Source of the DNA: an uncultured bacterium | Lineage (GTDB): Bacteria > Bacteroidota > Bacteroidia > Bacteroidales > Bacteroidaceae | Assembly (NCBI GenBank): GCA_945829115.1 | Contig: CALZTP010000002.1 | Location: 1 to 64,000 of the forward strand | Direction: 5' to 3' | Length of the DNA: 64,000 nucleotides | Shown here: in pieces, positions 8,778 to 17,363 of the stretch | Layout of the letters: every line of letters begins with the position of its first letter | Position numbering within the stretch: the stretch's first letter is position 1 | Position numbers and translations under genes: made by a program | The notes under the pieces: generated by a model | The model's database searches: none | Told to the model about the DNA's origin: nothing | What the model saw: the letters and a program-made list of their open reading frames with translations, nothing else

Positions 8778-9521
8778 ATGAAAAAGATTGTTTTGACAGT
8801 CGTATGTACTGTTTTCGCCATTGCAGCAATGGCTCAGGATTTGCAATTACACTATGATTTTGGACGTAACATCTATCCAGATGAGCTTCCTCAGCGTCAG
8901 AAGATGACACTCACCTTCGAGCACTTCAGTCTCGACAATGCAGGCTCTTGGTATTACTTTGTGGATATGGATTTCCTGAAGGATGGTGCTTGTGGAGCAT
9001 ATACCGAGATTAGCAGAGAGTTCAATATTGGTAAGCAGGGCTTTGCCGCACACGTTGAGTATGACGGTGGTCTTTGCTCTACAAAGGTTGGAGACTTTGG
9101 CGCACGCTACCAGCATGCAGCACTTATTGGTCCGGCTTACAACGGTCACAACAAGGACTTCTCTACCACCTACTCTATTCAGCTTATGTACAAGCAGTAT
9201 TTCAGAGGTCAGAACCTTACACACTCTTACTCTTCTTGCCAGCTGACAGGCGTTTGGAGCACAACATTCGCAAACAAGGCACTCACCTTCGCTGGTTTCT
9301 TCGACTTCTGGCGTGGAGTGAAGGGAAATGGTCACGGACAGCTAATCTTCGCCAGCGAGCCTCAGCTGTGGTATAACCTCAGCAGCATTAAGGGCCTGGA
9401 GAAGTGTCCAATCTCTATCGGAACAGAGGTGGAGCTCTACAATAACTTCTACACACCAGCAAACGGAAGCGACAAGACTTTCTTTGTAAACCCAACCATC
9501 GGAATCAAGTGCAAGCTTTAA
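8778..9521 (+). CDS. DUF5020-like secreted/outer membrane protein
   Basis: Signal peptide MKKIVLTVVCTVFAIAAMAQ; beta-rich body (LQLHYDFGRN...FFDFWRGVKG). Confidence 0.65.
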   Translation: MKKIVLTVVCTVFAIAAMAQDLQLHYDFGRNIYPDELPQRQKMTLTFEHFSLDNAGSWYYFVDMDFLKDGACGAYTEISREFNIGKQGFAAHVEYDGGLCSTKVGDFGARYQHAALIGPAYNGHNKDFSTTYSIQLMYKQYFRGQNLTHSYSSCQLTGVWSTTFANKALTFAGFFDFWRGVKGNGHGQLIFASEPQLWYNLSSIKGLEKCPISIGTEVELYNNFYTPANGSDKTFFVNPTIGIKCKL

Positions 9522-9788
9522 ATGATTGTGAAGATTTTTAAAAAAACATAATATTTAATAGATTGCGAATTGCAAGGCAGTTAGGAATTTTTCCCGACTG
9601 CCATTTTTTTTGGGGGGGGACCACAAGTAAACTTCAAGGAAATTTCAGAAGCAAACTCCAGGGAAATCACTCAAGCAAATATTCTCAAGCAAAAAAGGAT
9701 AAATGTTGGAAGTAATAGTTTTGGATTGAAAAGCCGCATTGCAGAACGAAAAAGAGGGGAAAATTTTGTGGGAATGAGAATTTTTTTG

Positions 9789-9796
9789 TACTTTTG
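9789..9796 (+). promoter_or_regulatory. Bacteroidetes -7 box TACTTTTG
   Basis: TACTTTTG with TTTG at 9765-9768, 20-nt spacing; gene starts at 9868. Confidence 0.7.
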
Positions 9797-9867
9797 CACA
9801 CGCAAGAAGTGCCAACCAAAGTAACGATTTTTTACACATTTTTTATAAACACAACAATACACACATT

Positions 9868-11883
9868 ATGAAACAAGGAATCCTATGTTTTCTGACAGCA
9901 TTGTTGCTTGCTTCCTGTGGAGCAGAGAAGGACAGCAAGGGAATCAGTGAAGATACCATACAGAGTCTTCTCTCTGAGGTTAAGGCGCCCGATAAGGAAC
10001 TCTTGGAAAGAGGGGTACGCCAGACGGCAGCACTGTGGACAGAAGAAGATGGCAGTGAAGAGGAGTTCACGGAATTTGTTAAGGAGAACTTTGCCTCAGA
10101 CGCTCAAGCGAAGGAAGTGCTGTTCAACAAGCTTTCAAAAGCAACGGAGATTATCAATGGAGCCTATAACCAACTCGTGCTCGACCTGCAGAAGCCAACA
10201 ACACTTTCTGGTGAGGAGCCAGAGAATATTGACTATATCTTTGGGGAATACAATCCTTACAACCACCTCTCTGACGATATGTATCACAACAAGGTTGCGT
10301 TCATCACTATGCTGAACTTCCCATTCTATACCCTTGCAGAGAAGAACGAGAAGGGAAAGAACTGGACAAGGAAGGAATGGGCATATGCCCGAATGGGCGA
10401 TTTGTTTACTTCTCGCGTGCCGGCGGAGGTGAACAAGGCAGGGAGCAAGGCACTTGCTGATGCTGAGAACTATGTAGCATCTTACAATATCATGATGGGG
10501 CATGTGCTTACAGATGATGGAAAGCGCCTCTTCCCTGAGGATATGTGCCTTCTCTCCCACTGGAATCTGCGCGATGAGATAAAGTCGAACTATGCTGATG
10601 TTCCGAATGCCCACGAGAAACAGGAGATTATCTACAAGATTCTTGAGAGAATTGTTACTCAGGAGATTCCAAAGAAGGTTGTGAACAATGCGGAATATGA
10701 CTGGGCACCATACTCTAACAAGACATGGAAGGGTGGAAAGGAAGAAAACCTGGAGGCAGAGGGAGCAGAGCGCTACCAACGCATTCTTGACATCTTCCAC
10801 GCCACACAGTTGGCAGACCCTTACTATCCGAATATGCCTACAGGAATCATGAGATATTTCGATGGCACCACAGAGGTTTCTGCAGAAGAGATTGAGAAGA
10901 TGTTTGTTGAGTTTATCTCTTCAGAGGAAGTAAAGAAAGTAGGGAAAATGATTCGTGAGCGACTTGGAAGAGATCTGCGACCTTATGATATTTGGTATGA
11001 TGGTTTCAAGAGTCGTGCCGCTCTCTCCGAAGATATGCTCACCGCACAGACAAGAAAGCTCTACCCTACCCCAGAGGCTTTTGAAAAGAGAATGCCTACC
11101 ATGCTTCAGAATCTTGGTTTCAGCAAGGAGCGTGCAGAGTTTATTGCCGACAAGATCTCTGTTGAAGGCGCCCGCGGCTCTGGTCATGCTGCAGGCACTA
11201 TGGGTAAGGGCTACAACTCCTTCCTCCGAACAAGAATAGGTTCAGAGGGTATGGACTACAAGGGTTACAATATTGCCGTTCATGAGTTTGGACATAATGT
11301 TGAGCAGACAATAGACATCTATGATATAGACTATTACGCACTTGCAGGCGTTCCAAATACCGCCTTTACAGAGACCCTTGCCTTCATTTTTCAGAAGAGA
11401 GACTTGAAGCTTCTTGGTTACAAGAGTGCGATAGACAACAACACCACACTCGACATCTTCTGGGGAATGTATGAGATTATGGGTGTCTCACTCGTGGATA
11501 TGTATACCTGGCGATGGCTATATGAAAATCCGAAGGCTACTGCAGAGGAGCTGAAGGAGAACTGCATTAGAATTGCCAAGGAGGTGTGGAACAAATACTA
11601 TGAGCCAGTTCTTGGCACACACGACTCAGTTATTCTTGCCGTCTACTCCCACATGGTGAACGTACCGATGTATCTCCCGAACTACCCTTACGGTCACATT
11701 GTGGAATACCAGATTGAGGAGCACCTCTCTAAGCTCCCTGCCCCAGAGGATATTGGAGAGGAGATTGACCGCATCTGGCGAATTGGTCGCCTTACTCCAA
11801 ATGCATGGATGAATGAGGCTGTTGGCTCAGATGTTTCTACAAAGCCTATTCTGAATGCTGTGAAAAGGATTGTGGAGAAATGA
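9868..11883 (+). CDS. Lipoprotein zinc metallopeptidase-like protein (HEFGH gluzincin-like)
   Basis: Lipobox LLASCG; HEFGHNVEQ with downstream TETLAF candidate third ligand. Confidence 0.7.
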   Translation: MKQGILCFLTALLLASCGAEKDSKGISEDTIQSLLSEVKAPDKELLERGVRQTAALWTEEDGSEEEFTEFVKENFASDAQAKEVLFNKLSKATEIINGAYNQLVLDLQKPTTLSGEEPENIDYIFGEYNPYNHLSDDMYHNKVAFITMLNFPFYTLAEKNEKGKNWTRKEWAYARMGDLFTSRVPAEVNKAGSKALADAENYVASYNIMMGHVLTDDGKRLFPEDMCLLSHWNLRDEIKSNYADVPNAHEKQEIIYKILERIVTQEIPKKVVNNAEYDWAPYSNKTWKGGKEENLEAEGAERYQRILDIFHATQLADPYYPNMPTGIMRYFDGTTEVSAEEIEKMFVEFISSEEVKKVGKMIRERLGRDLRPYDIWYDGFKSRAALSEDMLTAQTRKLYPTPEAFEKRMPTMLQNLGFSKERAEFIADKISVEGARGSGHAAGTMGKGYNSFLRTRIGSEGMDYKGYNIAVHEFGHNVEQTIDIYDIDYYALAGVPNTAFTETLAFIFQKRDLKLLGYKSAIDNNTTLDIFWGMYEIMGVSLVDMYTWRWLYENPKATAEELKENCIRIAKEVWNKYYEPVLGTHDSVILAVYSHMVNVPMYLPNYPYGHIVEYQIEEHLSKLPAPEDIGEEIDRIWRIGRLTPNAWMNEAVGSDVSTKPILNAVKRIVEK

Positions 11884-11911
11884 TGTTAGAACAAAGAATT
11901 AATAGAATAAA

Positions 11912-11952
11912 AAACGGGCAGTCAAGGAAAAGAAATTCCTTGCTGCCCGTTT
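11912..11952. terminator. Bidirectional terminator between convergent genes
   Basis: AAACGGGCAGTCAAGGAA ... TTCCTTGCTGCCCGTTT long inverted repeat. Confidence 0.85.
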
Positions 11953-11967
11953 GAGATTATTGTAAGA

Positions 11968-14250
11968 TTATTTGTTTATCTTTGAAACATAGGCATCGAT
12001 AACAGCCACAGCAACGATGTTCACTACATCACGAACGCTACAGTCGAAGTCGGTGAAGTGGATTGGCTTGTTAAGACCCATCTGAATAGGACCAATAACC
12101 TCTGTGTCTGGAGAGAAGCCCTTGATGAGCTTATAGGCAGAGCTTGCTGCAGAGAGGTTAGAGAAGATCATGGAGTTCACCTGCTCGCCATGGAGACGGA
12201 GGAACGGATACTTCACGTCTCTGCGCTCGTGGTCGAGAGCCATCTCTACAGACATCTCACCGTCTATCTTCAGATTAGGATATTCCTCCTGCATCTCTGA
12301 CACCACCTCCTTCATGAGTCGTGGAGAGCCCTCTTTGTCTACACCAAAGTTAGAATAAGAGATCATTGCAATCTTTGGCTCATCGTTGAAGAAGCGGATA
12401 GAGTCGGCTGTAAGTCTTGCGATATCCTTTAGAGCCTCCTTGTCTGGGTTACGGTTTATGAGAGTATCAGCGATATAGTATGTTCCGCGCTTTGAGTTCA
12501 AGATATGAACAGTGCCAAAATGGTTGTATGGAGGGCGGATGCCGATGACCTCCTTGGCAACCTTCACAGTGTTTGAGAACTTTGTATACACACCAGTGAT
12601 GAACGCATCAGCCTCACCAGTCTCTACCATCATCATACCGAAGTAGTTACGTTCGAACATCTTATCGTTTGCCTCATCGAAGGTATAGCCATCACGGCGG
12701 CACTTCTCTGCAAGAATGGCAGCATATCGCTCGCGACGTGCCATCTCACGGTCGTGGCGGAGGTTAACGATTTCAATTCCAGTAAGGTCGAGGTCAAGTT
12801 CCTTAGCACGCTTTGCTATCATCTCATCGTTTCCAAGGAGAATAGGATGACAGATACCCTCCTGCTTTGCCTGTACGGCAGCCTTAATCATTGTTGGATG
12901 GAGACCCTCGGCAAAGACAACACGCTGAGGATGCTTGCGTGCGGTATCATAGAGCGACTGTGTCACGCTTGTCTCGTGACCCATGCGGAGGCGGAGGTTA
13001 CGCTTGTATTCATCCCAATCGGTGATGGTCTGACGAGCCACTCCAGACTCTATGGCAGCCTTTGCCACGGCAGCAGAAACCTCTGTGATGAGACGTGGGT
13101 CTACAGGTTTCGGAATGAAGTATGCCGGACCAAAGGTGAGGTTGTTCACCTTATAGACATCGTTCACCACATCAGGGACAGGCTGCTTAGCAAGTTCTGC
13201 AATAGCATGAACGGCAGCAAGCTTCATTTCCTCGTTGATTGCCTTTGCATGCACGTCGAGAGCTCCACGGAAGATATAAGGGAATCCGATGACGTTGTTT
13301 ATCTGGTTAGGATAGTCAGAGCGACCAGTAGACATGAGAACGTCTGGACGACTTGCCATAGCATCCTCGTAGGTGATCTCTGGAGCCGGATTAGCCAGTG
13401 CGAAGACAATTGGCTGATCTGCCATAGAGCGAATCATATCCTGACTAACCACATTTCCCTTAGAAAGTCCGAGGAAGACATCAGCCCCACGCATAGCCTC
13501 TTCAAGGGTATGCAAGTCACGTCGGTCTGTTGCAAAGAGTTTCTTCTCTGGAGTGAGGTTCTCACGGTCAGAGGTTATGACACCCTTTGAATCGAGCATG
13601 ATGATGTTTTCCTTGCGAGCACCGAGAGCGACATAAAGCTTTGTGCAGGAGATAGCAGCAGCACCAGCACCATTCACAACGATTTTCACATCCTCAATCT
13701 TCTTTCCGTTAACCTCAAGGGCGTTGATGAGTCCAGCAGAAGAGATGATGGCTGTACCGTGCTGATCATCGTGCATAACAGGAATATCGAGTGTTCGCTT
13801 TAGGCGCTCTTCGATATAAAAACACTGTGGAGCCTTGATATCCTCAAGGTTTATACCGCCAAAAGTAGGAGCAATCTTCTCAACTGCCTCGCAGAACTTC
13901 TCAGGGTCTTTCTCTGCCACTTCGATATCGAAGACATCGATGCCACCATATATTTTGAAAAGGAGTCCCTTTCCCTCCATAACAGGCTTTCCGGACATGG
14001 CGCCTATATCGCCAAGGCCGAGAACGGCTGTTCCGTTAGAAATAACAGCCACAAGGTTTCCCTTATCGGTGTATCGATAAGCGGCATCCGGGTTATCCTG
14101 AATCTCAAGACATGGGTAGGCTACTCCCGGAGAGTAAGCCAAAGAGAGATCTGTTTGTGTACGATAGGCTTTGGTAGGAACTACCTCAATCTTGCCAGGG
14201 CGGCCTGTCTCGTGATATTCGAGTGCGGCCTCTTTAGAAATGTGTACCAT
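11968..14250 (-). CDS. maeB: NADP-dependent malic enzyme fused to phosphate acetyltransferase-like domain
   Basis: SLAYSPGVAYPCLEI, ISNGTAVLGLGDIGAMSGKPVMEGKG and C-terminal PTA-like region (GPIQMGLNKPIHF). Confidence 0.95.
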   Translation of the reverse strand: MVHISKEAALEYHETGRPGKIEVVPTKAYRTQTDLSLAYSPGVAYPCLEIQDNPDAAYRYTDKGNLVAVISNGTAVLGLGDIGAMSGKPVMEGKGLLFKIYGGIDVFDIEVAEKDPEKFCEAVEKIAPTFGGINLEDIKAPQCFYIEERLKRTLDIPVMHDDQHGTAIISSAGLINALEVNGKKIEDVKIVVNGAGAAAISCTKLYVALGARKENIIMLDSKGVITSDRENLTPEKKLFATDRRDLHTLEEAMRGADVFLGLSKGNVVSQDMIRSMADQPIVFALANPAPEITYEDAMASRPDVLMSTGRSDYPNQINNVIGFPYIFRGALDVHAKAINEEMKLAAVHAIAELAKQPVPDVVNDVYKVNNLTFGPAYFIPKPVDPRLITEVSAAVAKAAIESGVARQTITDWDEYKRNLRLRMGHETSVTQSLYDTARKHPQRVVFAEGLHPTMIKAAVQAKQEGICHPILLGNDEMIAKRAKELDLDLTGIEIVNLRHDREMARRERYAAILAEKCRRDGYTFDEANDKMFERNYFGMMMVETGEADAFITGVYTKFSNTVKVAKEVIGIRPPYNHFGTVHILNSKRGTYYIADTLINRNPDKEALKDIARLTADSIRFFNDEPKIAMISYSNFGVDKEGSPRLMKEVVSEMQEEYPNLKIDGEMSVEMALDHERRDVKYPFLRLHGEQVNSMIFSNLSAASSAYKLIKGFSPDTEVIGPIQMGLNKPIHFTDFDCSVRDVVNIVAVAVIDAYVSKINK

Positions 14251-14430
14251 TGTTGTTTGTTAAGTATGTGTACAAAAAAATTGTTTGTAATCTATACAAT
14301 CTTCTTTCCTTTCTTTCAAATCGGATGCAAAATAACTAAAAAAAACCGATATAACCAAACTTATGACAATTTTTATTATAAAATCATATAAAAAAAGTCC
14401 AAACCATTTGGCTTTCTAAAGATTTTTTTA

Positions 14431-14438
14431 TAATTTTG
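14431..14438 (+). promoter_or_regulatory. Putative -7 box TAATTTTG for fba
   Basis: TAATTTTG about 165 nt upstream of the likely ATG. Confidence 0.55.
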
Positions 14439-14602
14439 CGGTGTAAAAGGAAGTTTTTTGCACGATGCGGTTTAGAAAGAAGACCATGAGTCAAGAAATC
14501 CCTTTCACACATAATTATATATATACATGTGTCAGCAGGTGTGAAAAATTAATATCATATATCAGTAATAATAAACTTTTATCAAATAAAGCAAAAAAAA
14601 CA

Positions 14603-15598
14603 ATGGTAAATTACAAGGATCTTGGCCTCGTGAACACACGTGAGATGTTCAAGAAGGCAGTTGATGGCGGTTACGCTATTCCAGCGTTCAACTTTAACAC
14701 AATGGAGCAGATGCAGGCAATCGTGCAGGCTGCTGTAGAGACAAAATCACCAGTTATCATGCAGGTGTCTAAGGGAGCTCGCAAGTATGCCAGCGCAACA
14801 ATTCTCCGCTACATGGCAGAGGGTGCAGTAGCATATGCTAAGGAGCTTGGTTGTGAGAATCCACAGATTGTTCTCCACCTTGACCACGGAGACAGCTTCG
14901 AGACATGTAAGGACTGTATCGACTCTGGTTTCTCTTCAGTAATGATTGATGGTTCTCACCTTTCTTTCGAGGATAACATTGCTCTTACAAAGAAGGTTGT
15001 GGAGTATGCACATCAGTTTGACGTAACTGTAGAGGCAGAGCTTGGTGTTCTCGCAGGCGTTGAGGATGAGGTTTCTGCAGCAGAGTCTCACTACACAAAG
15101 CCAGAGGAGGTTGTAGAGTTTGCTACACGCACTGGTTGTGACTCACTCGCTATCTCTATTGGTACTTCACACGGTGCTTACAAGTTCACTCCAGAGCAGT
15201 GCACACGCAATGCAGAGGGCAAGCTTGTTCCTCCACCACTTGCATTCGATGTTCTCAAGGCTATTGAGGAGCAGCTCCCTGGCTTCCCAATCGTTCTCCA
15301 CGGTTCTTCTTCAGTTCCACAGGATGAGGTTGACACTATCAACAAGTATGGCGGCAAGCTCCCTGATGCAATCGGTATTCCTGAGGAGCAGCTCCGTGAG
15401 GCTTCTAAGTCAGCTGTTTGCAAGATCAACATCGACTCAGACTCTCGTCTTGCAATGACAGCAGCTATCCGCAAGCACCTTGCAGAGAACCCAGGTCACT
15501 TCGATCCACGTCAGTACCTCACTCCAGCTCGTGAGAACATGAAGAAGATGTACATGCATAAGATCATCAACGTTCTTGGTTCTAACGACAAGCTCTAA
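14603..15598 (+). CDS. fba: Class II fructose-bisphosphate aldolase
   Basis: MVNYKDLGLVNTREMFKKAVDGGYAIPAFNFNTMEQ, VLHLDHGDSFETCKDCIDSGF; ORF track start at 14465 is probably too far upstream. Confidence 0.95.
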   Translation: MVNYKDLGLVNTREMFKKAVDGGYAIPAFNFNTMEQMQAIVQAAVETKSPVIMQVSKGARKYASATILRYMAEGAVAYAKELGCENPQIVLHLDHGDSFETCKDCIDSGFSSVMIDGSHLSFEDNIALTKKVVEYAHQFDVTVEAELGVLAGVEDEVSAAESHYTKPEEVVEFATRTGCDSLAISIGTSHGAYKFTPEQCTRNAEGKLVPPPLAFDVLKAIEEQLPGFPIVLHGSSSVPQDEVDTINKYGGKLPDAIGIPEEQLREASKSAVCKINIDSDSRLAMTAAIRKHLAENPGHFDPRQYLTPARENMKKMYMHKIINVLGSNDKL

Positions 15599-15657
15599 TA
15601 CTTGCCTCATGGCTCGCCTCCAAAAATGGTAAGCCACTGACAAGAAGAAAAAAAATA

Positions 15658-15692
15658 GTGACAGTCACCATTTGGCGGCTGTCACTTTTCTT
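15658..15692 (+). terminator. fba terminator
   Basis: GTGACAG...CTGTCAC stem followed by TTTTCTTT. Confidence 0.6.
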
Positions 15693-15763
15693 TATGACAA
15701 GAATGTTAGGTTTGCCCAGTGGTTTTATGACAAGGATTCTTGTCTGACTTTTGACTACAAAGT

Positions 15764-15856
15764 TTTATCGAGCTTTTTGCAACTAATGCATTTATCGAGC
15801 TTTTTGCAACTAATGCATTTATCGATTTTTTGCAACTAATGCATTTATCGAGCAGC
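15764..15856. repeat. 27-bp tandem repeat TTTATCGAGCTTTTTGCAACTAATGCA x3 plus a partial copy
   Basis: Units 15764-15790, 15791-15817, 15818-15843 (26 bp), partial from 15844 overlapping the ridA stop. Confidence 0.95.
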
Positions 15857-16219
15857 AATAGCCTCAATCTCGATAGCAGCACCCTTTGGAAGAGCAGCCA
15901 CAGCGAATGCACTACGAGCAGGATAAGGAGCTTCGAAGAACTCTGCATACACCTCATTTACAGCAGCGAAGTCGTTGATATCGGCAAGGAGTACGGTTAC
16001 CTTGCAGACGTTATTCATGGTGAGACCAGCTTCCGCAAGTATGTTCTTGATATTTGTAAGCGACTGACGCGCCAAAGCCTTTATGCCACCCTCTGCAAAC
16101 TCACCTGTTGCAGGGTCGATAGGCAGCTGACCACTTACAAATACTGTTCCGTTTGCCTCAATAGCCTGACTATAAGGACCAATTGCCGCAGGGGCATTTT
16201 TTGTTGAAATTGCGTTCAT
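15845..16219 (-). CDS. ridA: RidA family reactive intermediate/imine deaminase
   Basis: APAAIGPYSQAIEANGTVFVSGQLPIDPATG; ARSAFAVAALPKGAAIEIEAIA. Confidence 0.95.
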   Translation of the reverse strand: MNAISTKNAPAAIGPYSQAIEANGTVFVSGQLPIDPATGEFAEGGIKALARQSLTNIKNILAEAGLTMNNVCKVTVLLADINDFAAVNEVYAEFFEAPYPARSAFAVAALPKGAAIEIEAIAAR

Positions 16220-16337
16220 AGTTCTTTTGTTTTTATTTTTTTGATGAAATTAAGTATGTTTCTAATAATTAGGGATGAACTTTTAGGTGATTCCTATTCC
16301 CGTTTCAGACGAGATTACGATACTGGCGAAGAGAGCG

Positions 16338-17324
16338 TTATTTCGGTTCAAAGATAGAGCCGCCAACAAACTCTCTAAGCAGGGAAGTGTTTGGAATCTG
16401 ACTGATATCGATAGGAGTGAAGAAGCGGAGGAAATCGAGGAGACGCTCAACGATATGATAATCTGGAGCATCATGAGGAACTGCAAGGAGGATTGGCTCT
16501 GCTGTCTTGCGCAAAGCAGCAAGCTCATAGAGCATGGAAGTGTCGAAGAGAGCATCAGCATCGTCTTTGAAAGGAAGGATCCATTTCTCCTCACCACGCT
16601 TTACAGAATTCCATTCAGCAATGGTCTGCTGCGGAGAGCGTCCTCTTGTCTGGTAGTCACGCGACATGCGACGGAAGAGACGGTTTACGGTTGTTGGAAT
16701 CCATTTCTTTCCATCGAGGGATATAGGACTCATTGGTGCGGCATATATCTTGAATTTATTCCTTGGCGCTATCTTTTCTGTAACGAGAGGATTGAGAGCA
16801 TGAAGGCCTTCAATGACGAGAATCATATCTTCTGTCAGTGCGAGTTTCTCACCGTTATATTCCCGTTTCCCAGACACGAAGTTATATGTAGGAAGAGAGA
16901 TTTCCTTTCCAGCCACAAGGTCGGCAAGGTTTTCATTGAAGAGAGGAAGGTCAACAGAATAGATGGTTTCAAAATCTGGTTTTCCATCCTCCCCAAGTGG
17001 AGTATCTTCACGGTTGACATACCAGTTGTCCATAGACAATGCCACAGGATGTCGCCTGCATGCCATGAGTTGTATGCACAACCGTTTGCTTGTAGATGTC
17101 TTGCCACTTGACGAAGGACCAGCGATAAGAACAATCTTTTTGTCTCTGTCGCGAGCAATGGTCTCCGCAATCTTTGCGAGTTTCTTTTCCTGAATAGCTT
17201 CGGTTACAAGAATCATTTCTGCCGCCTTTCCGCTTTCTATGACCTTGTTTATAAACGGCATTGTATGCATGCTTCGCTCCTCATAGGACACGTAGTCATG
17301 AATGGTATATCTATCGTTCCTCAT
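16338..17324 (-). CDS. Uridine kinase/phosphoribulokinase-like nucleoside kinase lacking an N-terminal TGS/SAD region
   Basis: VLIAGPSSSGKTSTSKRL P-loop; likely start MRNDRYTIHDY; C-terminus TSLLREFVGGS. Confidence 0.85.
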   Translation of the reverse strand: MRNDRYTIHDYVSYEERSMHTMPFINKVIESGKAAEMILVTEAIQEKKLAKIAETIARDRDKKIVLIAGPSSSGKTSTSKRLCIQLMACRRHPVALSMDNWYVNREDTPLGEDGKPDFETIYSVDLPLFNENLADLVAGKEISLPTYNFVSGKREYNGEKLALTEDMILVIEGLHALNPLVTEKIAPRNKFKIYAAPMSPISLDGKKWIPTTVNRLFRRMSRDYQTRGRSPQQTIAEWNSVKRGEEKWILPFKDDADALFDTSMLYELAALRKTAEPILLAVPHDAPDYHIVERLLDFLRFFTPIDISQIPNTSLLREFVGGSIFEPK

Positions 17325-17363
17325 AATTATGTTATGTGTTTTTTTGATATTATTTCTTTCCAC

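Noticed and set aside
9645-9862. Short minus-strand ORFs upstream of the metallopeptidase
   Set aside because: Overlap the promoter region; no motifs
12754-13590. 278-aa ORF antisense to maeB
   Set aside because: Low-plausibility composition; maeB strand strongly supported
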